Origin: Saccharomycopsis crataegensis
Taxonomy: Eukaryota > Ascomycota > Saccharomycetes > Ascoideales > Saccharomycopsidaceae
DNA length: 64,000 nucleotides
Reading direction: 5' to 3'
Assembly: GCF_037102585.1 (NCBI RefSeq)
Contig: NW_027043822.1
Span: 124,001 to 188,000 of the forward strand
Position numbers and translations under genes: made by a program. Position 1 is the first letter of the stretch. Each line of letters begins with the position of its first letter. The notes under the pieces were generated by a model. That model was not told where the DNA came from. It saw only the letters and a program-made list of their open reading frames with translations, and searched no databases. Positions 31,637 to 43,430 of this stretch are shown piece after piece.

Positions 31637-33193
31637 TTAAAGTTCATCATGGGAAACATCTTCTTTTTCTTCTTCTTCTTCATTATCTTCAGCTTCTTCA
31701 GATTCTTCGAGGGCTTTCTTCAATGCAAGACCATCAATCTTGTTAGTACCCTTGTCCTTGATAAATTCCGCCAAAGTTTCTAAGTCTCTACTTTGTTCAA
31801 AGTGAATTGGGTTAGATTTGTCACCGGCTGGGTATAAGATCAAAGTTGGGAAACCTTGGATATCGACATTGACATCATTTTGAGTGGCTTCGATATTAGC
31901 GATAACAACCTTTCCAGAAGCGTTTTCATCGTTTTGGTAGATAGCAGCCAATTCTTCATATACTGGAGCCAATCTCTTACAGTGACCACACCAGGTAGCA
32001 TGGTACATAACAAGGACATCCTTAGCATCATCATTGATGATTTCGTCGTGTGTGTAGGCAACCAACTTGAAGACGGCGTTTTCTTGAGTTTCTGGAATTT
32101 CTTCAGACTTGATCTTTGGAGTGGCGTTACCAGCTTCAAAGTCTTTCAACAATTCTTCAATGTTTTCAAGAGTTAAGTCCTTGGTTTGGTCCAAACCAAA
32201 CTTTTTGTTGTCAGTCAAATCGTGGATGGCAAACAATGGGAAGACTTCCTCTTGGTTCAAGTTTTCGGCGTGCTTACCAAATCTGGAAGCGTCCAAACCA
32301 ACAAAGTTGACCTTTCCTCTGTATTCCTTGGCGAGCTTGGTCATCTTAGAAGTCCATTCTTTTTGTTCTTCTGGAGTGCTGTAGAACAAGTAAGCCAATG
32401 GTTGCTTGGCGTTCATGTAATCTTGGAAAGTTTCACCATTAATTTCCCCAAACAATGGCATGGATTCAGTGCTAATGAAGGCTTCCAAGTTTTCGGCGGT
32501 AATGTCATCGGAAAAAACAGCTGGTTCATCACCTTCCTTGAAGTCAGATCTGTAAACGACATAAGTTGGCTTAGTGGCGCTGAATTTTTTAACGACTTCC
32601 TTGTTATCAGTGGACAAGAAAGTGAATTTTTCTCTTTTGGCGTCGGCAATCTTGATATAAGTTTCATTGGAAGTCTTCTCATCCTTTGGCAACACTTGCA
32701 AGATAACTGGTTCCTTAACGTCAGCGATAATGGTTTCCAAAGCTTTGGAATCAACACCAACTTGGACAGCTGGTAAAGATTGCTTGATCATGTAGCTGGA
32801 AATGGCGTCAGCCTTTCTGGCACCTTCATAAGGTTTGGCGTCGTCAGCACCTCTGAAGATCTTGATGGTTGGGTAACCTCTGATACCTTGGCCTTGACAC
32901 AATTCTTCTTCTTCGGTACAGTCGATTTGGACTAATGGGATATTCTTGTCCTTCAATTGAGAAGCAGCTTCAACGTATTCAGGACCCAAGGCCTTACAAT
33001 GACCACACCATGGAGCAAAGAATTCAACCAAAACCAATGGGTTTTCTTCCAAGAAACTCTCAAAGTTTTCAGCTCCTAGCTTGACGACATCGGAATCAGT
33101 TGGGGCGACGGCGTCAGCATTGCTGGCGGCGGCTGTCACGATTGGGGTGATGGTTGCCAAAAGAGCAGCAATAGTCTTAATAGAGAATCTCAT
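31637..33193 (-). CDS. PDI1: protein disulfide isomerase, ER lumen
   Basis: A 518-residue protein. The signal peptide (about 1-20) begins at the ATG at 33193; an in-frame extension upstream is not conserved and would bury the signal. Domains run a-b-b'-a'. The first thioredoxin domain has FFAPWCGHCKALGPEY and the second has YHATWCGHCKRLAPVYEEL. The acidic tail (SEEAEDNEEEEEKED) ends with the ER-retrieval signal HDEL. It forms and reshuffles disulfides together with Ero1 and assists glycoprotein degradation. All four catalytic cysteines are present. Confidence 0.96.
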   Translation of the reverse strand: MRFSIKTIAALLATITPIVTAAASNADAVAPTDSDVVKLGAENFESFLEENPLVLVEFFAPWCGHCKALGPEYVEAASQLKDKNIPLVQIDCTEEEELCQGQGIRGYPTIKIFRGADDAKPYEGARKADAISSYMIKQSLPAVQVGVDSKALETIIADVKEPVILQVLPKDEKTSNETYIKIADAKREKFTFLSTDNKEVVKKFSATKPTYVVYRSDFKEGDEPAVFSDDITAENLEAFISTESMPLFGEINGETFQDYMNAKQPLAYLFYSTPEEQKEWTSKMTKLAKEYRGKVNFVGLDASRFGKHAENLNQEEVFPLFAIHDLTDNKKFGLDQTKDLTLENIEELLKDFEAGNATPKIKSEEIPETQENAVFKLVAYTHDEIINDDAKDVLVMYHATWCGHCKRLAPVYEELAAIYQNDENASGKVVIANIEATQNDVNVDIQGFPTLILYPAGDKSNPIHFEQSRDLETLAEFIKDKGTNKIDGLALKKALEESEEAEDNEEEEEKEDVSHDEL

Positions 33194-33863
33194 GTTGCTA
33201 AATGTATATATATATGGTGTGTATGTATGTGATATTAATTTTAGGGCGTTGTTATGGCCAGGTGTTGTATTTTCCAAAGAGCAATGCAGTGTCCTTGATA
33301 TTAGGTTGACAAATGGATCTAGAAAAGTTGCACTTTTTATATATTTATCGTCAACACGCTGGCCTTACCCTATGGGTCGGTGGGGGAGTTCTCAGAAGAA
33401 ATGTGAAGCGCACCCCCACCCCCCGTTTTGTACACGTGTATATCATGCCATCTGTCATTCCCGAAAGCATTTACGTGTTGAAAAAGATATACGGATGATT
33501 TCCCCTAGTAATGTGGGTGTATATTTCTACCTCATAGTTGATATTATTGGAGAGTTGAAGAGCCATGGCAAACAATAACAGGGAAGCTCTGAGTTGACTT
33601 TTGCTTTGAAGCTATGTAATCAAATTCCAAAACATACTGCGCCTTTGGGACACTTGAGTGGCGACACGCATAGACACACAGATCAGCTGACCCTCTGGCA
33701 AAATCTCTGTTTCTCTTTCAGATCATGATCTACAAATGTCAATCATGCCAGAATAAAATATTAATATTCGAATAAATAATAACTACAAAAAATTAAATGA
33801 GAAGATACAAATAAAAAAAAAAAAAAAGAAAATGTGAGATAGTCAATCAAATTTATGTCATAA
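33194..33863. other. PDI1 promoter / FUN12 3' flank
   Basis: A 670-bp spacer. It starts with an AT dinucleotide stretch immediately before the PDI1 ATG. It contains a GC-richer block around 33360-33440 with C-runs and the E-box, and an A-run near 33812-33826 at the FUN12 3' end. No gene is seen. Confidence 0.55.
33431..33440. promoter_or_regulatory. palindromic ACACGTGT E-box upstream of PDI1
   Basis: TACACGTGTA is a perfect 10-bp palindrome 238 bp upstream of the PDI1 ATG. It contains ACGTG, the core also read by the unfolded-protein factor Hac1. The CACGTG centre would also suit Cbf1-type bHLH proteins, so the bound factor is undecided. It lies in the 670-bp spacer that follows the FUN12 stop. 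Confidence 0.4.
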
Positions 33864-36734
33864 TTATTTGATATCAAACACAGGCTTTAAGGCTTTAATC
33901 AACAACCAGTCTTCTCTTGGGACTTGGTCTCTAAATGCGGCATCCTTCAAAGTATCAATACTCTTTCTGGAGATCAAAGAGTACAACTTGTCCTTTTCAT
34001 CAACATGTCTACCCCAGACCGGCTGAGCACCACTTGGACCTTCCAATCTCATAGCCACACCTTGGGCAGTCTGTCCCTTCTTGACAATATTCTGGGAATT
34101 GTGGTTAACTTCAAGACTAACAACCTTACCCAATAGCAAAACATCTCTTTGTTTAGTCTCTGGGTTTATCTTAACCGCACAAATTGGGGTACCAATACGC
34201 ACAGAACCTTCGGCAACGTCAACACCAATAATCATTGGGTTTCTCTTATTAATAATTTGAATGGTGTTCAAAACACATGGGAAAATAGCAAACTCCATAA
34301 AGTTCTTTCTCTTTTCTTCCAAAAGTTTCTCTTGGTAAGCAGTAAACGCATCAAACAAGTGATAAATAATTTCGGCATTGAAAATAGTAATCTTGTGCTC
34401 TTCAGCGTATTGCTCAGCTTCTTTATCAATCTTGACATCAAAACACAACATAACTGCATATTCTGGAGCCTTGTCCAGCATAGTAGTTGCCTTCATGACA
34501 TCTCTCTTGAAAACTGGACCCAAACCAACAGACATGACTGGAATCTTCATATCTTTCAAGAAACTCAACAAAGCTTCTAAGGAACCCAAAGTTGAGGCTT
34601 GGACGGTAACACCTCTACCACTGGAATCGACGGAGTTAAGCAAACCAGTCAAGTCATCCATAACTTCGTCCATTAATTCTTCTTCATCATCTTCTGGGCC
34701 AACAACCAATAATCTAGAACCAGCAACAGCTTTTTCCAAGTCATTGGCAGCGATCTTAACACCCAAGGCAGCCTTGACTTCCTTATTATGAACGTAATCA
34801 GATTTAATTCTTAATTCTCTCAATGGTTGTGGTGTCAATAAAGCTCTGATATTAGTGACAATAGGACCATTCAAACCACACAAAACCACTCTATCACCTT
34901 CACGTAAGATACCATTATTTAAAACAACATCAATAGTGTAACCGAAACCTTCGACAACTTTAACTTCCAAAATGGTAGCTTCAACTTCAGAAAGGTACAT
35001 CAATTGTTTGGACATTCTCTTGGTAGTCAATTCCAACAATAACCATAACAAATCTGGAACACCTTCACCAGTAACGGCGGAAGTTGGAACAATAGAGACG
35101 AACTTAGCCATGTTCTTGTTTTGGAAATATAATTCAGAATTAAGACCTTGTTCGGCCAATTGGACCTTGATCTTTGACAAACGATCTTCGAATTCGCTCT
35201 TGACAGCCTGTGTTTGTTGAGCAAAAGAGTCTCTGAAAGAGTTATCCTTAGACACTTCCCAACCGTACAATCTATCAATCTTATTAAGGGCCACAATGAA
35301 TGGTGCCTTTCTGTCTCTCAATAATCTGATAGATTCAATAGTTTGTTGTTCCAAACCATGCATAATATCAATGACCAAAATGGCAATGTTACACAATGAG
35401 GAACCTCTGGATCTCAAATTGGTGAAAGACTCGTGCCCTGGGGTATCAATAATCAATAAACCTGGGACTTGGAAAGAAATATTTTCTTCGAATTTTTCCA
35501 TAACCTTAGTCTTTTGTTTGATAGCGGTCATTGGGAAGTAAGTAGCACCAATTTGTTGGGTAATACCACCAGCTTCACCACCTTGAACATTAGTTTGACG
35601 AATTTTATCCAATAATTTAGTCTTACCAGTATCGACATGACCCAAAATACAACAAATTGGAGAACGCAAATCATTTTTACCACTACTCTTGGCAGCAGCA
35701 CCTGGAGTAGAGATTTCTTCGATTTCTTCAGCGTACACTGGCTCGGCAGATGTGCTGGCAGGAGTTTCGGATGATTCATTTTGCTTTTCTTCACTGCTTT
35801 CCTTTTCTTCTTCTTCAGCTTTCGCGCTCCAATCTTCACCAGTAGCAGTTTGTTCTTCTTCTTCTTCTTCTTCATCATCATCCAAAGCCATGGCTTCCCA
35901 GTCATCTATCAAATCATCATCCTCATCTTCTTCTTCGGCCTTGGCGGCAGCAGCTTTGGCAGCCTCTTCTTCAGCCTTCTTTCTGGCTTCTTCTTCCTTC
36001 TTAGCCTTTTCAGCGGCTCTTTCAGCGCTAGACTTCTTCTTTTTGTCACCGTAGACAATCTTCTTCTTCTGAGTACTTTCTTTAGAACCATCGGCTTTCA
36101 AACCTGCAACACTAACATTACCACTTTGCAACAATTGCTGTTTTCTTCTTTCTTGCAATTTCTTTTCTTCTTTTTGTTTCTTAGTCAAGAATTTACCTTC
36201 AGCCTTCAATCTTTCGATTCTTGCCTTTTCCTTTTCTTTCTTCAATTTCTTTTGTTCTTCTAATTGTTTTTCTTCGGCAATTCTCTTTTCTTCTTCTTCC
36301 TTAGCTAATCTTTCTTCTTCTTCTTGGAGCAATCTTTCCTCTTCTTCTTGTTGCTTTCTCAATTCCATTTGTTTTCTCAAGGCAGCAATGGCAGGGTTGA
36401 TCTTCTTACCTTTTCCCTTCTTACCAGCAGCAGCTGAAGCTGGGGCTGGGGTTTCTCTAGGAGAGTCGGAATCAGCCTTCTTGCTATTCTTTTCCTCTTT
36501 AGCCTTGGCAGCATCATCGGCGTTCTTTTGATTTTGAGCTGCTTGTTGGGCCTTTTGTTCTTGTTGCTTGGCCTTCTTTTTAGCAGCCAATTCCTTCTTT
36601 CTCTGCTTTTCCTTTTCTTTCTTCTCCTTTTCCTTTTCCTTCTTAGACTTTATGACCACTTTTTTTTCCTCTTGCTTGGCCTTAGTCTGTTTCAAAACAG
36701 ACATGAAATCTTGAGGTCCATCTCCTTCACTCAT
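33864..36734 (-). CDS. FUN12: translation initiation factor eIF5B
   Basis: A 956-residue GTPase that joins the ribosomal subunits after start-codon selection. The N-terminal ~350 residues are highly charged (Lys/Glu/Ala repeats), as in all eukaryotic eIF5B. The IF2-type G domain follows, with G1 [13 protein letters not shown]2 [15 protein letters not shown]3 DTPGHESF and G4 NKIDR. Domain II, domain III and the C-terminal domain IV complete the protein. The total size is close to S. cerevisiae Fun12 (about 1000). The gene is divergent from YME2. Confidence 0.97.
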   Translation of the reverse strand: MSEGDGPQDFMSVLKQTKAKQEEKKVVIKSKKEKEKEKKEKEKQRKKELAAKKKAKQQEQKAQQAAQNQKNADDAAKAKEEKNSKKADSDSPRETPAPASAAAGKKGKGKKINPAIAALRKQMELRKQQEEEERLLQEEEERLAKEEEEKRIAEEKQLEEQKKLKKEKEKARIERLKAEGKFLTKKQKEEKKLQERRKQQLLQSGNVSVAGLKADGSKESTQKKKIVYGDKKKKSSAERAAEKAKKEEEARKKAEEEAAKAAAAKAEEEDEDDDLIDDWEAMALDDDEEEEEEEQTATGEDWSAKAEEEEKESSEEKQNESSETPASTSAEPVYAEEIEEISTPGAAAKSSGKNDLRSPICCILGHVDTGKTKLLDKIRQTNVQGGEAGGITQQIGATYFPMTAIKQKTKVMEKFEENISFQVPGLLIIDTPGHESFTNLRSRGSSLCNIAILVIDIMHGLEQQTIESIRLLRDRKAPFIVALNKIDRLYGWEVSKDNSFRDSFAQQTQAVKSEFEDRLSKIKVQLAEQGLNSELYFQNKNMAKFVSIVPTSAVTGEGVPDLLWLLLELTTKRMSKQLMYLSEVEATILEVKVVEGFGYTIDVVLNNGILREGDRVVLCGLNGPIVTNIRALLTPQPLRELRIKSDYVHNKEVKAALGVKIAANDLEKAVAGSRLLVVGPEDDEEELMDEVMDDLTGLLNSVDSSGRGVTVQASTLGSLEALLSFLKDMKIPVMSVGLGPVFKRDVMKATTMLDKAPEYAVMLCFDVKIDKEAEQYAEEHKITIFNAEIIYHLFDAFTAYQEKLLEEKRKNFMEFAIFPCVLNTIQIINKRNPMIIGVDVAEGSVRIGTPICAVKINPETKQRDVLLLGKVVSLEVNHNSQNIVKKGQTAQGVAMRLEGPSGAQPVWGRHVDEKDKLYSLISRKSIDTLKDAAFRDQVPREDWLLIKALKPVFDIK

Positions 36735-37371
36735 TTTGGATACTATCAGTGATTTATGTTATAGATAAAGCCCCTTCAGATCAAGTCCTTTACTTGTGGC
36801 GTCGAAAGATTTTTCACCTTCAAAAAATTTTAGGAGACTGGTGTGTGGATGAAGGGGTGATATGTAATATAGGGGGTAAATACTAGAATCAACATGGTGT
36901 CCGGATATTTTGGCCCCAATTGATTAAAATGTTTTGCCACTATGAAATAGTTGAGCAAATTTGTTGAATGATATATGGGAGGGTTTTTTTTTTCTTTGTT
37001 CATGGACATTAGTTTTTGTTAGAATATCATGCTGCAATATTTGGTGATATGCATACCTGTGGTATGTGTATACTGTTAATTGCAGCATCTGATAATTTAT
37101 TGGATGTTTATTTGAAAGCTTTTGTAGCTAGTAAATACGAGGATACTAAACTAATAAAGCATAAATCTAAACTCCAATAAATAAGAAGTCTTTCATCAAA
37201 GCATCTCTGTTTTAAGCATCATCATATTCTTGTCGCCAATTTTGGCAGCAGATCACGGGACGCAGAAAAACATTTTAAATCTTGCTCCCTGCTCATCGTC
37301 AAGTCATCTCCATCTTTTGATTCTTAACATTCCTTTTTATTCAGAGGAGCTCTAATCATTGAGAAAGCGCA
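36735..37371. other. divergent promoter region of FUN12 and YME2
   Basis: A 637-bp spacer between two divergent starts. It has a T-run at about 36984-36994 and otherwise AT-rich DNA. I see no further gene. Confidence 0.55.
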
Positions 37372-39945
37372 ATGATCATATCAAAGCTTTCGAGGTCTAT
37401 TTTTGGCCATAGAGGTTTGCAATCTGCTCACAGATCTGGCTTTGTACCTCTAGCAAAGAGAATCTATTGTGGCAAACGATTCTACGCTTCTAAAGATATC
37501 ACAGAAAAGGACAAAGAATTGGGTGAATTAGATGATACTGCTAACACTGGTGTTATTGAAAAAACAAACCAAGAAACTTTGTTATATTTTACTGATGTGA
37601 ATCCTGCTGATTTTTCAAGATTCAAGGCTTTGAATTTCGTCCATGATTATATATCCAAAGTTAAGGAAACCACAGGGGATTCATCCCTTGAACGCCAAAT
37701 TTTGAAATTGGCCTCCCCTGAAGATAATCCTGTCAAAGGAATCTCTGTGAATTCGATATTGACAAAAGATGGTGGGGCATTTGTGAAATTCCAAGTCCCT
37801 TTTGAATCATCGATTTCTGAAGTGAACACCAAGATCCAAAAGAACACTATGAAATCTTCGCCAAGATTTCTTGGTTTATTATCAAAACCTCATTGTTTCC
37901 CTGTGAAAGGCACCCCATGGGTCGAAGATCTTAGGCGTTATCCCAGCTCCGAGTTGAAGGTGTTGTTTGAAGGAGAAGAATTGACAGAAGAAAAAATTTA
38001 TCAGATTTTCAGAAGATATGGTACCATTCTTGATATTGTCCCCCAACCTGCTGACTCTAAAGAAACCCCTAGATATGCAATTGTTAAATTTAGAAAATTG
38101 AGATCTGCTATTGCTGCCAAAAATTGTGTGAATGCTTTCAGCACTGACAAAACCACAATTCACATCAAATACCAAACAGCTATGCGGGAGAATTTGATGA
38201 AGCAATATGTGTTTGATCACCCTAGAATTTCAATTCCGTTAATTTTGGCTGTTTTTCTTGCTATTGGGTCGATTATCTTCGAACCGATCAGAGAATTTTT
38301 CATTCAAGAGAAAATCGAGCATAGATTTGGATTGAGCACTTATAAAAACAACAAGTATTTTGTGTATATTGCACAATATTTAACTTCTGTGAAAAGATTT
38401 ATGAGCTTTAGTAACAATCGTGAGCAGAAAGATTCCACGATCCATATGTGGACAGAAAGACTTGACAAGGTGAAAGAATTGAAATTATGGTTGACAGAAA
38501 ATGTCAATACTTTTATTGTTGTCAGAGGCCCAAGAGGAATCGGCAAAGAGAATGTGGTGATTGATCATGCCTTGCGTGATAGAAAGAATGTTTTGCACAT
38601 TAACTGTGAGGAGATTGTCAAATCACGTAATGATTCTGAATTTTTGAAGAATACTGCCCATCAGTTTGGCTATTTTCCTATTTTCCCATGGTTGAACTCA
38701 TTGAGCACCTTTATTGACTTGGGTGTCCAAGGTCTTACTGGACAGAAATCAGGACTTTCCGAATCTAATGATGTGCAATTCAAGAATATCTTGTCTCTTG
38801 CTGCCGTTGCCATCAGAAGAGTTTCTTTGAGATTTTATTCTGCTTATGTTGTTCAAATGGCCAGCGACATGAACATTGGCGAAGAGGCTACCAAGAGGAT
38901 TACCGAAGATGATTATTTGCAGCAGCACCCTGATGAAAAGCCTGTTATTGTTATCAATAAGTTTTCTGCAAAATCGGAGAATTATTCATTTGTTTATCAA
39001 GCCTTGGCTAGCTGGGGATCATTCTTGGTATCCATGAACCTCGCTCATGTTATATTTTTAATTGATGATGTCAGTCCAGTGCCATTATTAAGTGAAGCGT
39101 TGCCAGATCAAATTTTCAAGAGCTTGGTATTATCGGATCCTTCTAAGTCATCGTCTACTGATTATGTATGGAGTCATTTGAATGATGCTGACGATTTGGA
39201 TAAAATTAGAGATGGTGATAAGGCGAAGAAAGGCGATTTTCAATCCAAGTACAGCATAGGAACCATAGAGAAAGCTCTTGAACCTATTGGAGGGCGTATG
39301 CTTGACTTGCAGGCATTTATTAGACGTGTCAAATCCGGTGAATCACCAGAAGAAGCCAAGGAAGAAATGATCAAACAAACTGCGGAACAAATCATCCAGA
39401 TGAATCTTATCAAGAATAGCGCTGACAGTGACGAATTCCAAGTTGCCAGATCTTGGGAAATCATCAAATTCCTCGCTTCTAAAGAATCAATTGCTTTCTC
39501 CAATGTTTACACATCCCCATTATTCAAATCTTCACCGGTTGAATACTTGACTGAGTTGGAAAAATCCAACTTGATTTCTCTCGTCAAGGAAAAAGGATTG
39601 ATCAAAGAAATCAAGGCTTCAAGACCATTGTACAGATCAGCTTTCCAGAATATTGTTGGGGATGAAACATCATTCAATGTGTTGGAAGGAAGCTACTTAT
39701 TGAAAAAGATTGCCTATGAAACAAAGGTTATCAAGACTTGCGAAAGCGAAATTAGCTCTTTGTCATATGTGGCTATGTCAGATGTAATCAGGGCACGCTT
39801 CAATTATTTGGGTGATAAGATCACTGCATGTACTAACAATATTAAAGTATATGAAGCACAAATTAAAGAATTAGTGAAAAAATCTAATGAATTGAAGGCT
39901 AAGCACAATAAGCAATCATCGAAATCCAGGTTTGGATTTTTTTAG
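37372..39945 (+). CDS. YME2: mitochondrial inner-membrane protein Yme2 (Rna12)
   Basis: An 857-residue protein. The N-terminus is a basic mitochondrial leader (up to about residue 40, KRIYCGKRFYAS). An RNA-recognition motif lies at about 195-265 (KVLFEGEELTEEKIYQIFRRYG, YAIVKFRKL). One transmembrane segment (ISIPLILAVFLAIGSIIF) is at about residue 285-303. After it comes an ATPase-like domain with a P-loop-like VVRGPRGIGKENVVI and HINCEEIV. A coiled-coil C-terminus ends the protein. Yme2 spans the inner membrane and affects nucleoid structure and escape of mtDNA to the nucleus. All expected parts are present. Confidence 0.92.
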   Translation: MIISKLSRSIFGHRGLQSAHRSGFVPLAKRIYCGKRFYASKDITEKDKELGELDDTANTGVIEKTNQETLLYFTDVNPADFSRFKALNFVHDYISKVKETTGDSSLERQILKLASPEDNPVKGISVNSILTKDGGAFVKFQVPFESSISEVNTKIQKNTMKSSPRFLGLLSKPHCFPVKGTPWVEDLRRYPSSELKVLFEGEELTEEKIYQIFRRYGTILDIVPQPADSKETPRYAIVKFRKLRSAIAAKNCVNAFSTDKTTIHIKYQTAMRENLMKQYVFDHPRISIPLILAVFLAIGSIIFEPIREFFIQEKIEHRFGLSTYKNNKYFVYIAQYLTSVKRFMSFSNNREQKDSTIHMWTERLDKVKELKLWLTENVNTFIVVRGPRGIGKENVVIDHALRDRKNVLHINCEEIVKSRNDSEFLKNTAHQFGYFPIFPWLNSLSTFIDLGVQGLTGQKSGLSESNDVQFKNILSLAAVAIRRVSLRFYSAYVVQMASDMNIGEEATKRITEDDYLQQHPDEKPVIVINKFSAKSENYSFVYQALASWGSFLVSMNLAHVIFLIDDVSPVPLLSEALPDQIFKSLVLSDPSKSSSTDYVWSHLNDADDLDKIRDGDKAKKGDFQSKYSIGTIEKALEPIGGRMLDLQAFIRRVKSGESPEEAKEEMIKQTAEQIIQMNLIKNSADSDEFQVARSWEIIKFLASKESIAFSNVYTSPLFKSSPVEYLTELEKSNLISLVKEKGLIKEIKASRPLYRSAFQNIVGDETSFNVLEGSYLLKKIAYETKVIKTCESEISSLSYVAMSDVIRARFNYLGDKITACTNNIKVYEAQIKELVKKSNELKAKHNKQSSKSRFGFF

Positions 39946-41592
39946 ATTTCTCGCATTGGTTAATCTTTCGGTGCTATTCATTTGTCTTTTGTGTCATGTA
40001 TGTTTGGCTGTTTATTTTTTTTACTTATTTATTTATTAATTTTTGATTTTGCGTTGCTGTTTTGTCTATCTATACGTGTTGCTTGGATGGGCTGTTATTA
40101 AGCTGTGCAATCGAGCTTTGCAATATAATTGATATTCTCCTTCTGAAGCTTTCGTCTTTTTTTCTTTTTTTTTTTTTTTTTTTGATTTAGGATTCTAATA
40201 CATTTTATTACCCATGTATATATTTTTAATGTTATAAATCCATTTATTCTCTATTAATATTTGGCCAGTAATTTGGCTTAGTACATTCATTCAAAGAAAA
40301 TGTTCAGTGTTGCGCTTGATGATACAGAAGATGATTATTTTTCTATATGGTGGGCGGCACACACTCTAGGAGATATTTGCTACAGTATCCGGTTATTGCT
40401 AGCCTGTATAATGATATTATTACGCATGCTGTTCAAATATATAATCCAGATAAAAAAAAAAATTTAACACTAGGTTATATTATTATATTGCATTTTTAGG
40501 TACCACACCCCGCGTAAACCAATTACTATCATAATCGGATAGATACTGTGTAATTGCGGAGGGATTATATAAAAAAAAATATCGCAGCGACACTTCAAAC
40601 AGCAGGATTTGCTGCGGGTAAGACTACTACTACTTTATTAATTTACTAACGCTCTTAACCAATGCGAGGCTTGCATTCGAGTGCAGCACGTCAGAAAGCT
40701 CCCTGTGGTGTGTGTCTGTTTGGTATGGTATGTTGTTTGATAAGCAAGAATCGAAATATCAAAAGGCAAAGAATAATGACAACACGACCACAAAATACAG
40801 AACTTATTATTCACTAACAATGGCGCTCAAAGTGATTGTAAAAGATTGATATTGCTTGGATTAATTTATGCAAAAGTAATGTAGAATTGGCTGGCCAGTT
40901 TTTTAGTTTTTTCAACAAATTAATTTATTATTTGATTTTAGTTATTTCAAAGTGAATTCTGAAGTTTATGGATACTGTTTATTCAAAAATTTAAGGCGCG
41001 AAATGAAGATAGAGAAGTTGGAATATGATTTGCTGAAGAGATTAGATAATTGTGAGCATATCATAATAATCATTCACAACGAAAGGTGAGGGAGGAGCTG
41101 TGTCATAATACACATAATGTTAATGATTTGCATGAGTATTATGGTGGAAAATTACAAATTTGAGAGTTTTGAGACGTCAGAAATGAATTTTATTGATGCC
41201 ATTCAAGTTTTTAGCAAGGGTTGAAGAGACGGAAATAACTGGCTCATGCAATTTTCAATTAACAAAAAAAGACTTGCTGGATCAAACAAAGAACCAAGCA
41301 AGAACAAATAATTCAATAAGATGATATTATTGGGATTTGGTCAGCAATTTTGTGTTTTTTTTTTGAAATTCTAAACCTGCAAGCTGGAAGTTCACATTTA
41401 CGCTCAGTTGCCCAATATCTGTGAAAAAACAGACAGTCTCTAATGTTGAAGCCAAATTGAATTTACATGAAACTCATTAGGTATTTACGTATATAACACT
41501 AATGATTAGAGCTAAATATATATTATGCGCTTCATTATATACTAAACATACAACTATATATTTACTATTTTACCACGGAAAACGAATGCGAA
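39946..41592. other. 1.6-kb intergenic region, no gene seen
   Basis: AT-rich DNA after YME2 with T-runs (about 40168-40183) that suit its 3' end. A mixed-composition part at 40330-40620 contains a hairpin-forming segment (CAGCAGGATTTGCTG, 40601-40615). No open frame with family features and no complete tRNA fold were found. Confidence 0.5.
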
Positions 41593-42045
41593 TCACACGT
41601 AGGCTCCCAGAGACATCACCAACTTATATAAGGAATCAATTTCTGAAGAAGTTCTGGTCGTACTACTTGAGGTAGAATCTCCATTGAATGAATATTTTTT
41701 TTCCAAACCTGAGGAATCATATTTATCGGAAATTAAACACAAAATATCAACAACACTTGAAAATATACATTTTGACAGCAAGGAGGTTGAATAATTGACA
41801 AAAGTGTCGAAGTTGAGGTCATCATCTAGATCTGGGAAGGTAGTTTGCATGAAATAAGCTATTTCCCGGGACTTCGTGGTCATATCTGGACCAGTATTTT
41901 TTAACAAAGGTTTTTTATTGTTATATTGAAACGATTTCTTCTTTTTCAAAGTAGTAGTGCCTTGTTTATGATTATTGTTGAAAGAGGGTCTTCTTAATTG
42001 TGAGCCGTGTCTCAGCGAAGGAGATGATTTTTGAGGCTTTGACAT
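41593..42045 (-). CDS. small protein of unknown function
   Basis: A 150-residue protein I do not recognise. The N-terminal ~50 residues are basic and disordered (Ser/Asn/Lys rich, KKKKSFQYNNKK). A more ordered middle segment follows (REIAYFMQTTFPDLDDDLNF, then TFVNYSTSLLSKCIFSSVVDILCLI). A Ser/Thr-rich linker leads to a short C-terminal helix (SEIDSLYKLVMSLGAYV). The alternation of ordered and linker parts suggests a real gene, perhaps a small subunit of a nuclear complex, but this is a guess. The ATG at 42045 is the first in frame. It could still be a chance frame. Confidence 0.5.
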   Translation of the reverse strand: MSKPQKSSPSLRHGSQLRRPSFNNNHKQGTTTLKKKKSFQYNNKKPLLKNTGPDMTTKSREIAYFMQTTFPDLDDDLNFDTFVNYSTSLLSKCIFSSVVDILCLISDKYDSSGLEKKYSFNGDSTSSSTTRTSSEIDSLYKLVMSLGAYV

Positions 42046-43430
42046 TAGTTTGTTGAAGTAGATGCTATAATACAATGAATTGGGTGATATTATTTAAAAA
42101 GAAAGTAGATTTACTGAACATTTTGAATAGGAAAAGATGGGAAGGAGAATGAAAGTCATCCCCACCTCAAAAGAGAAAAAAAAAAAAAAAAAAGAAGTGT
42201 CATCCCAGATACATCGTTGAGGATCAGGATCCTGAATTATGTGCGACTGGTTACAAGAAAATTTATAAGACAAATAAAATTCACTTCTCACAGTTTGAAT
42301 CTATAAAAAAGAAAACGTTTAATGGTACTTGATCTGATGGTTTCTGAAATTAAAATCCAGAGAAACATGTCATATCGAGATTACGTCCAAAGGCAGGATG
42401 GTGCTATTTTTTTTTTTTTTTTCGAGAGACGCTGCCACAAAATGATATTGGCGTAATCCTACTGATATAACATAAAACTCACGACGACTGGGGGTTTTTT
42501 TTTTCCAGTCCTAGCATACAGAAATAGTCATGGTTCATGTTGCAATCTGCAAAAACCCAATGTTAGAGGAGTCACAATTGTTTCTGATTTACATCAGTTA
42601 ACGGCAGGAGTTGGAGGGCACCAACTGGAATCTTATTTTTTTTTTTTTTTTTTTTTTTTGCGAGACTATAGGTGAGGAAGAGGGCCGTCACATTGGTATA
42701 CTCATCGAGGTAACTAACTAACTAACTGTCTTAGTTAACAACACGCCACACCACTGGTTGATCTACCATAACATGGGTCAATTGGTAATAGAGAGTCTAG
42801 ATAAGGCTTGTGATGGTGCTGCACAATGAAAACAACATCAGTTGTTTCCCAGCATTCCTGAATTTTTGTTGGTCGATAACTAAAGTTTGTGATGCAACAC
42901 AGTGAAAATACGCGGGAAATTTTTTTTCTTTCTTTCTGTGCCATCTCCAAAAAAACTCTAAAAAAAAAAAAAAAAAGAAACAAAAAAAAGAAAAGGAAGG
43001 AAAGAGGGGCACCGCACAACAACTCAAACCAGAACATTTTTCTGATTCACACCTTATTAAAATTAGAGATGAGAAACAGTTATTAATTGTAAGCTTGTCG
43101 TTGCAAAATATACACGGCTTATCGAACGAATATCATGGATACCTGCCTATCCACCAACGCCCTTTTCCTTTCATTTGCCACGGCTTTTTGAGCAACCTGC
43201 AGGATGCCACCAATATGCACAATACAAAGGATAATAGAGAATCCGGCTGATACAAAAAAATTTTCAACGTCCCCTGAGTATAAATACATTCTCATCTCTT
43301 TCTCTTGCCTTTAACTGAAACATTTACAAAAAAAAAAAAAGAAAGGCATTTCTTCCTGCTCCTAGTCTGCTGCTCGGATACTGTGCTTTATCTGTCACTT
43401 CTATCTGTTTTATTTGCGATAACAGTAAAC
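42046..43430. other. 1.4-kb promoter region of permease copy 1
   Basis: The region contains many A- and T-runs (about 42179, 42411, 42642 and 42961) and a TATAAATA box. Unlike the other three permease spacers it has no canonical TGACTCA and no paired TTGCGYGGGA elements. It is therefore unrelated or fully diverged. No gene is seen. Confidence 0.55.
43279..43286 (+). promoter_or_regulatory. TATA box of permease copy 1
   Basis: TATAAATA lies 152 bp upstream of the chosen ATG at 43431, a normal TATA-to-start distance for yeast. Confidence 0.45.

Noticed and set aside
40500-40610. Similarity of this region to 48940-49060 (TACTGTG then GGATTATA and an A-run), suggesting a dispersed repeat or solo LTR
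   Set aside because: The match is about 30 bases in AT-rich DNA, with no terminal repeats or target duplications visible.
40640-40690. Possible tRNA D-arm on the minus strand (CTCGCATTGGTTAAGAG)
   Set aside because: No acceptor stem, anticodon arm or GGTTCGAAT-type T-arm follows at the right spacing, so no tRNA can be drawn.
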